From: Rhizobium metallidurans
Lineage (GTDB): Bacteria; Pseudomonadota; Alphaproteobacteria; Rhizobiales; Rhizobiaceae
Direction of reading: 5' to 3'
Assembly: GCF_014196505.1 (NCBI RefSeq)
Contig: NZ_JACIDW010000002.1
Location: 434,001-498,000, forward strand
DNA length: 64,000 bases
Shown here: one piece after another, positions 26,595-35,899 of the stretch
How positions within the stretch are numbered: position 1 is the stretch's first letter
Layout of the letters: every line of letters begins with the position of its first letter
Notes under the pieces: model-generated
Database searches by the model: none
Told to the model about the DNA's origin: nothing
The model's input: the letters and a program-made list of their open reading frames with translations, nothing else
Made by a program: the position numbers and the translations under genes

Positions 26595-27176
26595 ATGGCG
26601 ATCGATACCACCGACATGACCTGGCTCAACCCGCCGCCTTTCGACGAGCAGCGCGAAGACGGCCTGCATGTGCGCTCCGGCGAGAAGACCGACTTCTGGC
26701 AGGGCACCTATTACGGCTTTCACCGCGACGACGGCCATTTCCTTCATCGCCCCCGCCACGGCGACTTTACCGCCGAGGTCAGTTTTTCGGCGAATTACCG
26801 GGCGCTCTACGATCAGGCGGGCATCATGCTGCGCGCAGATGCGACGCACTGGATGAAGTGCGGGATCGAATATACCGACGGTGCCCGCCATTTCAGCGTC
26901 GTCGTCACCAACGGCAATTCCGATTGGTCGGCCTTTCGCATCGACCATGATTTTGTAAGGATCGCCGTGCGCGTGACGCGCAATGGCGATGCGCTGTTCG
27001 TCCAGTACAGGACGGACATGATGGCGGACTGGCGCATGGCGCGCCTCGCCTGGTCCGACCCGAAGCTTGAGGAATTGATGGTGGGTCCGGTCTTCTGCTC
27101 GCCGCAGCGCGCCGGCTTCGAAGCCACGTTTCACGATTTCAGCCTGTCGGACCCGCTCTCGCGCGACATTCACTGA
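26595..27176 (+). CDS. DUF1349 domain-containing protein
   Basis: The 193-residue soluble protein is of the concanavalin-like DUF1349 family. It has the early motif TDFWQGTYYGFHRDDGHFLH, YDQAGIMLRADATHWMKCGI in the core and SPQRAGFEATFHDF near the end. It starts 7 bases after the kinase stop and is probably co-transcribed with the regulatory genes. The fold is that of a carbohydrate-binding or lectin-like sandwich, but no function is established. Confidence 0.85.
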   Translation: MAIDTTDMTWLNPPPFDEQREDGLHVRSGEKTDFWQGTYYGFHRDDGHFLHRPRHGDFTAEVSFSANYRALYDQAGIMLRADATHWMKCGIEYTDGARHFSVVVTNGNSDWSAFRIDHDFVRIAVRVTRNGDALFVQYRTDMMADWRMARLAWSDPKLEELMVGPVFCSPQRAGFEATFHDFSLSDPLSRDIH

Positions 27177-27217
27177 AGACACCGGCACCGGGACACGAGG
27201 CCCCGGCGCTACGCCAA

Positions 27218-27559
27218 TCACATGATCTTCTTGCCGTTCGGGACCGGCTTGTCCGGCGCCGCGAGCACGATGGCGCCGGCCTCGTCCTCGAAACCAAGCG
27301 TCAGCACCTCGGAGCGGAACGGCCCGATCTGTCGCGGCGGAAAATTGACGACGCACAGCACCTGTCGGCCGACGAGATCGTCGAGCGTGTAATGCACGGT
27401 GATCTGCGCCGAGGATTTCTTGACGCCGATCTCCGGCCCGAAGTCGATCAGGAGCTTGAAGGCCGGCTTGCGCGCCTCGGGAAACGGCTTGGCCTCGATC
27501 ACGGTGCCGACACGGATGTCGACCCGCTCGAAATCGCCGTAGGTAATCTCTTCGCTCAT
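27218..27559 (-). CDS. csaA: tRNA-binding protein / export chaperone CsaA
   Basis: The 113-residue protein forms a single OB-fold tRNA-binding domain, with YGDFERVDIRVGTVIEAKPF at the N terminus, VCVVNFPPRQIGPFRSEVL in the core and PDKPVPNGKKI at the end. CsaA homodimers resemble the C-terminal domain of MetRS/Trbp111 and bind tRNA; in Bacillus CsaA also acts as a protein-export chaperone. It lies 11 bases downstream of proC on the same strand, so the ybjN-proC-csaA genes probably form an operon. Confidence 0.93.
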   Translation of the reverse strand: MSEEITYGDFERVDIRVGTVIEAKPFPEARKPAFKLLIDFGPEIGVKKSSAQITVHYTLDDLVGRQVLCVVNFPPRQIGPFRSEVLTLGFEDEAGAIVLAAPDKPVPNGKKIM

Positions 27560-27570
27560 GACGATCAGCC

Positions 27571-28392
27571 TCAGCCCGCGAGTTCCTCGGCGCGCTTGCG
27601 CGCGGCCGAAAGCGCCTTGTCGAACAGCGGCTGCATCGCATCGTCAGCCATCAGCACGGAGAGAGCCGCCGCCGTCGTGCCGCCGGGCGACGTCACGTTC
27701 TGGCGCAGCTTCGATGCGTCGTCGGGGGACTGGTGCAAAAGCTCACCAGCCCCCGCGACAGTTTCCCGTGCAAGCCGCATGGCAAGGTCCGCCTGCAGGC
27801 CAAGTTTGCGGCCTGCTTCTGCCATGCACTCCACGAGATAGAACACATACGCAGGACCACTGCCCGAAAGGGCTGTAACGGCATCGATATCGGATTCCAA
27901 AGGCACCCATTCCACGGGTCCGGAGACCCTGAGCAGCGCGTGCACCTGATCGCGCTGGTTCTGGCCGACGCGCTGGTTAGCGTAGGCGCCGGTGACACCG
28001 CGGCCGACCATGGCGGGCGTGTTCGGCATGGCGCGAACCATCGCCGCTTCGCCGAGATGCGTTTCGAGAAAGCCGAGCGTCTTGCCCGCCGCGACCGAAA
28101 CCACGACGGTATCGGCGCCGACGGCGCTTTTGACGGACGGAAGCACGGCGTCCATGACCTGCGGCTTGACCGCCAGAAACAGCACGCCGGCCTTCAATTC
28201 GGCGGGAAGCGCCGTCACATGCCTGGCGCCCGCCTCGCTGATAACAGCCATCATCTGGGCCGAGGGGCCCGGATCGACGACGACCACGGAAGCACCCGGC
28301 ACACCGTTCTTGAGCCAGCCGGAGAGCATCGCGCCCCCCATGTTGCCGGCGCCGACAAGAACGATTGGGCCCGAGGACGACAGACCGGACAT
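27571..28392 (-). CDS. proC: Pyrroline-5-carboxylate reductase
   Basis: The 273-residue protein has the N-terminal Rossmann motif VLVGAGNMGGAMLSGW, the block FLAVKPQVMDAVLP and the C-terminal signature VAGAGELLHQSPDDASKLRQ followed by VTSPGGTTAAALSVL. It catalyses the last step of proline synthesis with NADPH. The ATG at 28392 begins one base after the ybjN stop and follows GGTGAAG. A GTG 12 bases upstream is an alternative. It is translationally linked to ybjN. Confidence 0.95.
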   Translation of the reverse strand: MSGLSSSGPIVLVGAGNMGGAMLSGWLKNGVPGASVVVVDPGPSAQMMAVISEAGARHVTALPAELKAGVLFLAVKPQVMDAVLPSVKSAVGADTVVVSVAAGKTLGFLETHLGEAAMVRAMPNTPAMVGRGVTGAYANQRVGQNQRDQVHALLRVSGPVEWVPLESDIDAVTALSGSGPAYVFYLVECMAEAGRKLGLQADLAMRLARETVAGAGELLHQSPDDASKLRQNVTSPGGTTAAALSVLMADDAMQPLFDKALSAARKRAEELAG

Positions 28393-28393
28393 G

Positions 28394-28894
28394 TTACGCT
28401 TCACCCACGGTTTCGAACAGAACGGCTTCCATGGCGCGGTTGGCGTCCATGCCGGACCAGATCACGAACTGGAATGCCTGATAATAAGCCTCGCAGGTAT
28501 CGAGCGCGCTGGCGAGCAGCACCTCGACCTGGCGGTTCGTCGGCTCGGCGCCGCCGGCCAGCAGCAGCGACTGCCGGAAGATGACCACGTCCTCCTGGCG
28601 CCAGACATCGAAGTGGCCCATCAGCACCTGGCCGTTGATACCGGCCAGAAGCTTCGTCACTTCATTCATGCGCTGTTCGGGAATCTTGATGTCGAAGGCG
28701 CAGCCGAGATGCAGCGCCTCGAATTCCTCCATCCAGGAAAAGGAGACGTGATAATCCGTCCACTTGCCCTCGACCGTCATCGCGATTTCGTCGTCACCCG
28801 ACCGCTCGAAAGCCCAGTCGTTGTGGGCGGCGACGTACTCGATCGTATCGACCGGGTTCGACTGACGCTCGACTTCCAATTCCATGAGGCTCAT
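28394..28894 (-). CDS. YbjN domain-containing protein
   Basis: The 166-residue protein starts MSLMELEVERQSNPVDTIEY and shows the YbjN block MVEGKWTDYHVSFSW-like EGKWTDYHVSFSWMEEFEA plus EQRMNEVTKLLAGINGQVLM. YbjN proteins are type III secretion chaperone-like folds implicated in stress tolerance and motility in enterobacteria. The alphaproteobacterial role is unknown. A good RBS (AAGAAGGTG) supports the start at 28894. It heads the probable ybjN-proC-csaA operon. Confidence 0.88.
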   Translation of the reverse strand: MSLMELEVERQSNPVDTIEYVAAHNDWAFERSGDDEIAMTVEGKWTDYHVSFSWMEEFEALHLGCAFDIKIPEQRMNEVTKLLAGINGQVLMGHFDVWRQEDVVIFRQSLLLAGGAEPTNRQVEVLLASALDTCEAYYQAFQFVIWSGMDANRAMEAVLFETVGEA

Positions 28895-29285
28895 GCAGCA
28901 CCTTCTTGACCGGAGTGAATGCGTAACGACTTCGTCCAACGAGACACAAGCGAACACACGCAAAACCCGGAAACCACCAACCCAGATGACCGTTGAACCG
29001 CTACCAGACTTACGCAGTGAACCTGCCCGGAGCTTACCAACTGCTTCGAATCATCATTTAAAATCAGTGTATAACGCACCCGGTGGTGTGCCAGCCCCCT
29101 GAGGGCCGTTTTCGGGAACGCCACTGTGGAAAGGTGTTGGGAATTGGATTCAGAAGGAGGGTATAAACGACTCTGCCCATTGGCTTTTTTGGCAGTGTCC
29201 ACAGGTGGAAAAACACACCCGCTTTTTTAGCCGAAGCAGCGGTGTGTCTCTCAAAGGCCACACCGCGCCGTGTCCCTAAACGGGA
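28895..29285. other. Intergenic region between ybjN and ubiK
   Basis: The gap is 391 bases and contains the ubiK terminator at 29208-29248. The rest must hold the promoter of ybjN-proC-csaA. I see short inverted elements around 29090-29112 but no RNA gene or ORF that I can defend. Confidence 0.4.
29208..29248 (-). terminator. Terminator of ubiK
   Basis: On the minus strand ACACACCGCT pairs with AGCGGGTGTGT (one bulged G), followed by TTTTT. It lies about 40 bases after the ubiK stop. Confidence 0.75.
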
Positions 29286-29558
29286 TTACTTGCCCTTGGC
29301 GGCGGGCTTGGATTCGAGCTTCGCCTCGAGCGCGGCGATACGTGCCAGAAGCGCGTCGTTTTCGTCGCGCGCCTTGATCGCCATCTCGCGCACGACCTCG
29401 AACTCTTCCCGCTTGACCACGTCCATGCTGTTCAGCCAGCGCTCGGCCTGGGCATTGAACATCGTTTCGACTTCCTTGCGCACGCCCTGGGCGGCGCCCG
29501 CGGCATCGGTCATCAGCTTGGCGAACTCGTCCATGATGCGGTTTGTGCCTGTCGTCAT
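29286..29558 (-). CDS. ubiK: UbiK-family accessory factor (BMFP domain)
   Basis: The 90-residue protein is mostly helical. An N-terminal amphipathic helix (RIMDEFAKLMTDAAGAAQGV) is followed by a C-terminal coiled coil (ARDENDALLARIAALEAKLE) and a basic tail. This is the BMFP/UbiK layout, and UbiK assists ubiquinone biosynthesis in proteobacteria, binding the lipid-protein Ubi complex. It is monocistronic, divergent from lgt. Confidence 0.88.
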   Translation of the reverse strand: MTTGTNRIMDEFAKLMTDAAGAAQGVRKEVETMFNAQAERWLNSMDVVKREEFEVVREMAIKARDENDALLARIAALEAKLESKPAAKGK

Positions 29559-29749
29559 GGCGGTTTACTCCCTTTGAAAGAATGCTTCGGCCGCTCTCGG
29601 CCCTCGGCACTGAGGTAGGGCTTCGCCGTTAAGGATGCAAGCGCTTTGCACTGGATAAGCGGTCGCACCTATCTCGCATCACTAACAATCAACTTGACCG
29701 GCTGGTGTCGCAAGGCCATCTTCCGCCCACATCAACGGATGGGACGACC

Positions 29750-30598
29750 TTGCCGACAGCTGCCAACTTCATGGCTATCATGCCTTTTCCCAATATCGAC
29801 CCGATCGCCTTCGCCATCGGACCCGTGGCCGTTCATTGGTATGGCCTGGCCTATGTCGCCGGCATCATGATCGGCTGGTACTACGCCCGCATCATAGCCG
29901 GAAACGACAGCCTCTGGCCCGGCAATGCCTCGCCGATCACCAAGGCGCAGCTGGACGACTTCGTCGTCTGGGTGGCGCTTGGCGTCGTCCTGGGCGGCCG
30001 CATCGGCTACATCCTATTCTACGACATGGCATCGATCATCGAGAGCCCGATCCGCGCCATCCAGATCTGGAACGGCGGCATGTCCTTCCATGGCGGCCTC
30101 GCCGGCACGACGATCGCCATGATCATCTTCGCCAAGCGCAACAAGATCCCGCTCTGGAACCTCTTCGACATCGTCGCCGCCGTGGTTCCCGTGGGCCTCT
30201 TCTTCGGCCGCATCGCCAATTTCATCAACGGCGAACTCTGGGGCCGGCTGACGGACGTGCCTTGGGCCGTGGTCTTTCCGACCGGCGGCCCCTTCGCGCG
30301 CCACCCGAGCCAGCTTTACGAGGCAGGGCTCGAAGGCATCGTGCTACTCCTCGTGCTGGCCGCCCTCATCTATGGCGTGCGGGCGCTGAAGACACCCGGC
30401 TTCGTCACCGGCGTCTTCGTCTGCGGCTACGCCCTTTCGCGCATCTTCGTCGAGTTCTTCCGTGAACCGGACGTACAACTCGGCTACCTTCTCGGCACCA
30501 ACTGGCTGACGATGGGGATGGTCCTGTCGTCGCCGATGATCCTGCTCGGCCTCTGGGCCATGATCCGTGCCCGCCTTCAGGCTGCTCCACAGTCCTGA
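29750..30598 (+). CDS. lgt: Prolipoprotein diacylglyceryl transferase
   Basis: The 282-residue inner-membrane enzyme has about seven transmembrane segments. It shows [13 protein letters not shown] and the Lgt signature [14 protein letters not shown], then [13 protein letters not shown]. It transfers diacylglycerol from phosphatidylglycerol to the lipobox Cys of prolipoproteins. I chose TTG at 29750, 5 bases after GGGA. The result ([18 protein letters not shown]) matches the N-terminal length I recall for rhizobial Lgt. ATG at 29771 lacks an RBS. It starts the lgt-midA-pgeF-M24 gene row. Confidence 0.93.
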   Translation: MPTAANFMAIMPFPNIDPIAFAIGPVAVHWYGLAYVAGIMIGWYYARIIAGNDSLWPGNASPITKAQLDDFVVWVALGVVLGGRIGYILFYDMASIIESPIRAIQIWNGGMSFHGGLAGTTIAMIIFAKRNKIPLWNLFDIVAAVVPVGLFFGRIANFINGELWGRLTDVPWAVVFPTGGPFARHPSQLYEAGLEGIVLLLVLAALIYGVRALKTPGFVTGVFVCGYALSRIFVEFFREPDVQLGYLLGTNWLTMGMVLSSPMILLGLWAMIRARLQAAPQS

Positions 30599-30620
30599 TC
30601 GCGGCCCGGAGGAGGAGAAC

Positions 30621-31721
30621 ATGACCACCGCACTCGGTGAGAAGATCAAGGCGATCATCCAGGCGAACGGTCCGATCAGCGTCACCGACTTCTTTTCGCT
30701 GTGCCTCGCCGATCCCGAATACGGATATTACAAGACCAGGGAACCCTTCGGCAGCTCCGGCGACTTCGTCACCGCGCCGGAGGTCAGCCAGCTCTTCGGC
30801 GAGATGATCGGCGTCTTCATCGTCCACGCATGGCAGCGCCACGGCACGCCCCCGGGCGTGAAGCTGGTCGAGATCGGCCCGGGACGCGGCACGATGATGT
30901 CGGACATGCTGCGCGTCATCGAGCGCCTCGCGCCGCCGCTCTTTGAAACCATGACCATCCACCTCGTCGAGACCAGCCCGCGCCTGCGCGAGGTGCAGCA
31001 GGAAACGCTCGCCGCCCATCAGGGCAGGATCAGCTGGCACGACGGCTTCGACGAGATCCCGCCCGGCCTCACCCTGATCGCCGCAAACGAACTCTTCGAC
31101 GCCATCCCGATCCGCCAGTTCGTCAAGACCGCGACCGGCTTTCGCGAACGCATGGTCGGCCTCGACGTCGATGACGAACTCTCGTTTGGGACCGGCGTCG
31201 CCGGGATCGACCCGCGGCTGCTTCCAGAGCAGGCCGCGAGCGTTCCGCTCGGCACGCTTTTCGAGATCGCCCCCGCGCGCGAATCCGTGATGGTCGCCAT
31301 CGCCGATCGGCTCAAGGCCTTCGGCGGCACGGCGCTGGCGCTCGACTACGGCCACCTGATCACCGGCTTCGGCGATACGCTGCAGGCGGTGCGCATGCAC
31401 GAATTCGACCCGCCGCTCGCCCACCCCGGCGAAGCGGACCTCACCAGCCACGTCGATTTCCAGGCGCTCGGCGAAACCGCGGTTTCGGCCGGGCTCCACG
31501 TCAACGGACAGCTGCATCAGGGCGACTTCCTGGTGGGCCTCGGCATCCTCGAACGCGCCGCCGCGCTCGGGCGTGACCGCGAACCCCGCACCCAGCAGAT
31601 CATCCAGGCCGCCGTCGATCGGTTGGCCGGCGAAGGCGAGGGAAAGATGGGGGAACTCTTCAAGGTGATGGCCGTTTCCCATCCCGCCATCGATCTGATG
31701 CCGTTCCGCTCCGTGGATTGA
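30621..31721 (+). CDS. MidA/NDUFAF7-family SAM-dependent methyltransferase
   Basis: The 366-residue protein has the typical MidA opening (DFFSLCLADPEYGYYKTREP then GDFVTAPEVSQLFGEMIGVF). The SAM motif LVEIGPGRGTMMSDML lies near residue 84, followed by ANELFDAIPIRQFV. In mitochondria NDUFAF7 dimethylates an arginine of complex I. The bacterial role is presumed similar but unproven. A strong RBS (GGAGGAGGAG) precedes the ATG, 22 bases after lgt. Confidence 0.9.
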   Translation: MTTALGEKIKAIIQANGPISVTDFFSLCLADPEYGYYKTREPFGSSGDFVTAPEVSQLFGEMIGVFIVHAWQRHGTPPGVKLVEIGPGRGTMMSDMLRVIERLAPPLFETMTIHLVETSPRLREVQQETLAAHQGRISWHDGFDEIPPGLTLIAANELFDAIPIRQFVKTATGFRERMVGLDVDDELSFGTGVAGIDPRLLPEQAASVPLGTLFEIAPARESVMVAIADRLKAFGGTALALDYGHLITGFGDTLQAVRMHEFDPPLAHPGEADLTSHVDFQALGETAVSAGLHVNGQLHQGDFLVGLGILERAAALGRDREPRTQQIIQAAVDRLAGEGEGKMGELFKVMAVSHPAIDLMPFRSVD

Positions 31722-31804
31722 CAGCGCGCGGCGGGCGGGGTCAACATCGCCGCAATCGACAGCGCTTCGCCCGGCACAGGGCCTGGGCGAAGCCGGAACA
31801 AATC

Positions 31805-31850
31805 CTTGGCCAGACACATTCTTGGCCAGGCAAATCTTGACCAGACAGAC
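31805..31850. repeat. Three imperfect 15-16-bp tandem repeats before pgeF
   Basis: Units at 31805, 31821 and 31836 share CTTGGCCAGACA-like sequence, and a fourth partial unit (CTTGG) runs into the pgeF RBS. The repeats lie in the 142-base gap between midA and pgeF. Confidence 0.7.
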
Positions 31851-31863
31851 CTTGGAACCACTG

Positions 31864-32658
31864 ATGACACATGCGCCCTCCCCGGAACCGATCCAAAGCG
31901 CGCTGCTGAAAGAAGCGACCGGCGACGCGATCCGGCACGGCTATTTCACCCGCCAGGGCGGCGTCTCGGACGGCATCTATCGCGGCCTCAATGTCGGCCT
32001 GGGCTCCAGCGACGAACGCGCCAAGGTCGAGGAAAACCGCAGGCGCGTCGCCGGATGGTTCGACCTGCCGGTCGAGCGCCTGGCAACCGTGCATCAGGTG
32101 CATTCGCCCGATGTCGTGGTCGTCGATGCCTCCTATGACGGCACGCGCCAGCCGGCCGACGCGCTGGTGACGGCGACACCCGGCATCGCGCTTGGCGTGC
32201 TCGCCGCCGATTGCGGCCCGATCCTGTTCGCCGATCCCGAAAACCGCGTTGTCGGCGCCGCCCATGCCGGCTGGAAGGGCGCATTTGCCGGCGTGCTGGA
32301 AAACACCATCGAGGCCATGATCGGGCTCGGCGCCCGGCGCGAGGCGATCGTCGCCTGCTTGGGCCCATCGATCAGCAAGGCGAGCTACGAGGTCGGCCCC
32401 GAATTCGTCGAGCGCTTCGTCAGCGAAAACAGCGATTATCAGCGCTATTTCACCCCGTCGCGGAAACCCGGACATTCGATGTTCGATCTGCCCGCATTCA
32501 CCATCGATCGGCTGCGTGCCGCCGGCGTCAAGGCGGAAAGCCTCGGCGTCTGCACCTACCCCGACAGCGAACGTTTCTTTTCCTACCGACGGACGACACA
32601 CAGCCAGGAACCGGACTACGGCCGGCAGATTTCGGCGATTGCCATAAGGGAGATGTGA
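31864..32658 (+). CDS. pgeF: Peptidoglycan editing factor PgeF (laccase-domain protein)
   Basis: The 264-residue protein of the YfiH/DUF152 family shows RHGYFTRQGGVSDG, VHQVHSPDVVVVDASYDG, LAADCGPILFAD, AHAGWKGAFAGVLENTIEAM and the catalytic-centre CLGPSISKASYEVG. PgeF removes mis-incorporated L-Ser from the muropeptide precursor UDP-MurNAc-Ser in Escherichia coli, and the family is often misnamed polyphenol oxidase. It overlaps no neighbour, and the M24-fold gene begins 5 bases downstream, so they are co-transcribed. Confidence 0.92.
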   Translation: MTHAPSPEPIQSALLKEATGDAIRHGYFTRQGGVSDGIYRGLNVGLGSSDERAKVEENRRRVAGWFDLPVERLATVHQVHSPDVVVVDASYDGTRQPADALVTATPGIALGVLAADCGPILFADPENRVVGAAHAGWKGAFAGVLENTIEAMIGLGARREAIVACLGPSISKASYEVGPEFVERFVSENSDYQRYFTPSRKPGHSMFDLPAFTIDRLRAAGVKAESLGVCTYPDSERFFSYRRTTHSQEPDYGRQISAIAIREM

Positions 32659-32663
32659 CCGGT

Positions 32664-33815
32664 ATGGGCCTACACTTCGAAACCTCCGAATTCGCCGACC
32701 GTCTCGCGCGGCTGACGCAGCAGATGCATGAGGAGAGGCTCGACGCCCTCCTCCTCTTCGCCCAGGAAAGCATGTACTGGCTGACCGGCTACGACACCTT
32801 CGGCTACTGCTTCTTCCAGACGCTCGTCGTCAAGGCCGACGGCACCATGGCGCTTCTGACCCGTTCGGCCGATCTGCGTCAGGCGCGGCAGACGTCGATC
32901 ATCGAAAACATTCATATCTGGGTCGATCGCGTCAACGCCGATCCGACCGTTGATCTGAAGAACCTTCTGGTCGAGATGGACCTGCTCGGCGCGCGCATCG
33001 GCGTCGAATACGACACCCACGGCATGACCGGCCGCATCGCCCGGCTTCTCGACACGCAGTTGATGGCATTCGGCCAGATCTCCGACGCCTCCTATCTCGT
33101 CAGCCGTCTGCGCCTCATCAAAAGCCCGACGGAGATCGCCTATGTCGAGCGCGCGGCGGCCCTTGCCGACGACGCGCTGGACGCGGCCCTTTCGCTGACG
33201 AAAGCCGGCGCCGACGAGGCCGCGATCCTTGCGGCCATGCAGGGTGCCGTCCTTGCTGGCGGCGGCGATTACCCCGCCAACGAATTCATCATCGGCTCCG
33301 GTGTCGATGCCCTGCTCTGCCGCTACAAGGCCGGCCGCCGCAGGCTCGACGCCAACGACCAGCTGACGCTGGAATGGGCCGGCGCCTATGCGCATTACCA
33401 CGCCGCGATGATGCGCACGATCGTCATCGGCGAACCGAGCTATCGCCACCGCGAGCTCTACAATGCCTGCCTCGAGAACATCCGGGCCATCGAAACGGTG
33501 CTGAAGCCGGGACATACGTTCGGCGATGTCTTCGACGTCCATTCGAAGATCATGGAGGAGCGCGGCCTCTCGCGTCACCGCCTGAACGCCTGCGGCTATT
33601 CGCTCGGCGCCCGCTTTTCGCCGTCCTGGATGGAACACCAGATGTTCCACGTCGGCAATCCACAGCCGATCGTGCCGGGCATGTCGCTCTTCGTCCACAT
33701 GATCATCATGGATTCCGACAGCGGCACCGCCATGACGCTCGGGCAAACCTACCTGACGACCGACGACGAGCCGAAGGCGCTGTCGCGTCATCCGCTCGAC
33801 TTCATCAACCTATGA
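32664..33815 (+). CDS. M24-fold (aminopeptidase P/creatinase-like) protein lacking the metal ligands
   Basis: The 383-residue protein has an N-terminal creatinase domain (ERLDALLLFAQESMYWLTGY) and a C-terminal pita-bread domain (RLIKSPTEIAYVERAAALAD onward). Aligned with aminopeptidase P, the five metal ligands are gone: the DxG...D block reads EWAGAYAHYHAAMMRT, the ligand His region reads GYSLGARFSPSWMEHQ, and the two Glu positions fall in PGMSLFVHMI and TAMTLGQTYL. It is therefore either metal-independent, like creatinase or ectoine hydrolase DoeA, or non-catalytic. The substrate is unknown. It is co-transcribed with pgeF. Confidence 0.85.
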   Translation: MGLHFETSEFADRLARLTQQMHEERLDALLLFAQESMYWLTGYDTFGYCFFQTLVVKADGTMALLTRSADLRQARQTSIIENIHIWVDRVNADPTVDLKNLLVEMDLLGARIGVEYDTHGMTGRIARLLDTQLMAFGQISDASYLVSRLRLIKSPTEIAYVERAAALADDALDAALSLTKAGADEAAILAAMQGAVLAGGGDYPANEFIIGSGVDALLCRYKAGRRRLDANDQLTLEWAGAYAHYHAAMMRTIVIGEPSYRHRELYNACLENIRAIETVLKPGHTFGDVFDVHSKIMEERGLSRHRLNACGYSLGARFSPSWMEHQMFHVGNPQPIVPGMSLFVHMIIMDSDSGTAMTLGQTYLTTDDEPKALSRHPLDFINL

Positions 33816-33821
33816 GTGACA

Positions 33822-33837
33822 GCCGATTATAATCGGC
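33822..33837. promoter_or_regulatory. Perfect 16-bp palindrome GCCGATTATAATCGGC
   Basis: This palindrome lies just after the M24 gene stop and about 90 bases before the lipoprotein start. It contains TATAAT as its centre. It could be an operator over the lipoprotein promoter or a short terminator arm. Confidence 0.5.
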
Positions 33838-33927
33838 AATTGACATCTCCATGCCCCGACCGCCATAAAGTTGGCCGGGGCACATGCCGCGTGGCGACAC
33901 GCGCACTGAAGAAGGATGACACGAGGG

Positions 33928-34773
33928 ATGACGCGACTTGCGACAGCGTCCACGCTCATCGCCTGCCTTGCCCTGCTTTCCGCTTGCAACACCACGGATG
34001 CCCTGACCCCCCTCGTCGACATCGGCGAAACCTCGGGCAGCATCCGTTCGACGCCGGTCACCCAGGGCGAGGTCGAGCGCATGGCAGGCACGCCGCGACG
34101 CGGCCAGACCTTCTCGTCTCCGCCGCGTGAGGGCGGCTATCACCCGGCCTATGTGGAACAGGGCGCCCGGCCCGGCTCCGGCGCACCGCCGACGACCATG
34201 CAGGCGCAGGCCTATGCGCTCGACGGCCAGACCGAGCAGCCGCGAGCCTCCGCCGCCATCGAGAGCCAGCCCCTTTCCGAACCGGTCTCCGAGCCCGCTT
34301 CGGAGCCGGTATCGAACGCGCAGGCCGAAGAGCAGGACATCGCCGACGCCGAGGCGAAGGACAAGGCGGTCGCGCCGAAGCGCACGGCAATGCTGGCGCC
34401 ATCGGGCGGATCGAGCGTACGCTTCCTGCCGATCATCGGCGCGCCGGTTCAGGCCGTCACGCCCCTGTCGCGGCAACTCGGCGCCGAAGCGCGCTCGCAC
34501 GGCCTCGCGATCAAGAGCTCCAACGACAACAGCAGCGCCTACATCCTCAAGGGTTACCTCTCGGCCTTCACCGACAGCGGCAAGGTAACGGTGGTCTATG
34601 TCTGGGACGTGCTCGACAACAGCGGCGCGCGGCTGCATCGCATCCAGGGACAGGAGAGCGTTCCGTCCGAAGCGCAGGATCCCTGGGCCGTGGTTCCGGC
34701 CTCCGTCATGCAGCAGATTGCGTCCAAGACGATCAGCGAATTCTCGTCGTGGCGGGACGCCCGTGGCGGTTAA
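33928..34773 (+). CDS. Rhizobial lipoprotein of unknown function
   Basis: The product is 281 residues. A lipoprotein signal (MTRLATASTLIACLALLSAC, lipobox LSAC) makes Cys20 the lipidated residue. The first half is a low-complexity Pro/Ser/Glu region (SEPVSEPASEPVSNAQAEE). The second half is a conserved-looking domain with ILKGYLSAFTDSGKVTVVYV and SVMQQIASKTISEFSSWR. I do not recognise the family. It is probably anchored in the outer or inner membrane facing the periplasm. An ATG at 33916 is an alternative start. Confidence 0.75.
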   Translation: MTRLATASTLIACLALLSACNTTDALTPLVDIGETSGSIRSTPVTQGEVERMAGTPRRGQTFSSPPREGGYHPAYVEQGARPGSGAPPTTMQAQAYALDGQTEQPRASAAIESQPLSEPVSEPASEPVSNAQAEEQDIADAEAKDKAVAPKRTAMLAPSGGSSVRFLPIIGAPVQAVTPLSRQLGAEARSHGLAIKSSNDNSSAYILKGYLSAFTDSGKVTVVYVWDVLDNSGARLHRIQGQESVPSEAQDPWAVVPASVMQQIASKTISEFSSWRDARGG

Positions 34774-34795
34774 GCCACAAGCTTTTTGGAAATAT

Positions 34796-34817
34796 AAAGG
34801 CGCGAGTCGCCTTTGCC
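34796..34817 (+). terminator. Weak terminator of the lipoprotein gene
   Basis: The perfect stem AAAGGCG/CGCCTTT around CGAGT is followed by only a short T-poor tail. It lies 23 bases after the stop codon and 65 bases before prs. Confidence 0.5.
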
Positions 34818-34879
34818 CTTGCATTCGGGAACAAGCTGGCTAAAAAGCGCGGCTATCAGCAGGCAACAGGCGGACCAAG

Positions 34880-35812
<933 letters not shown>

Positions 35813-35899
35813 GTGAAGACGGAATCCCTGTCCGCCCTTTCTCCCGCATCCCAATTCGGTTAGGATTTCAATGATATCCGGCCGACGGGAGGAAGAAGC

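Noticed and set aside
28895..29285. Small ORFs of 60-100 codons in the ybjN-ubiK gap
   Set aside because: They lack ribosome-binding sites and recognisable domains, and one extends ybjN upstream of its good RBS.
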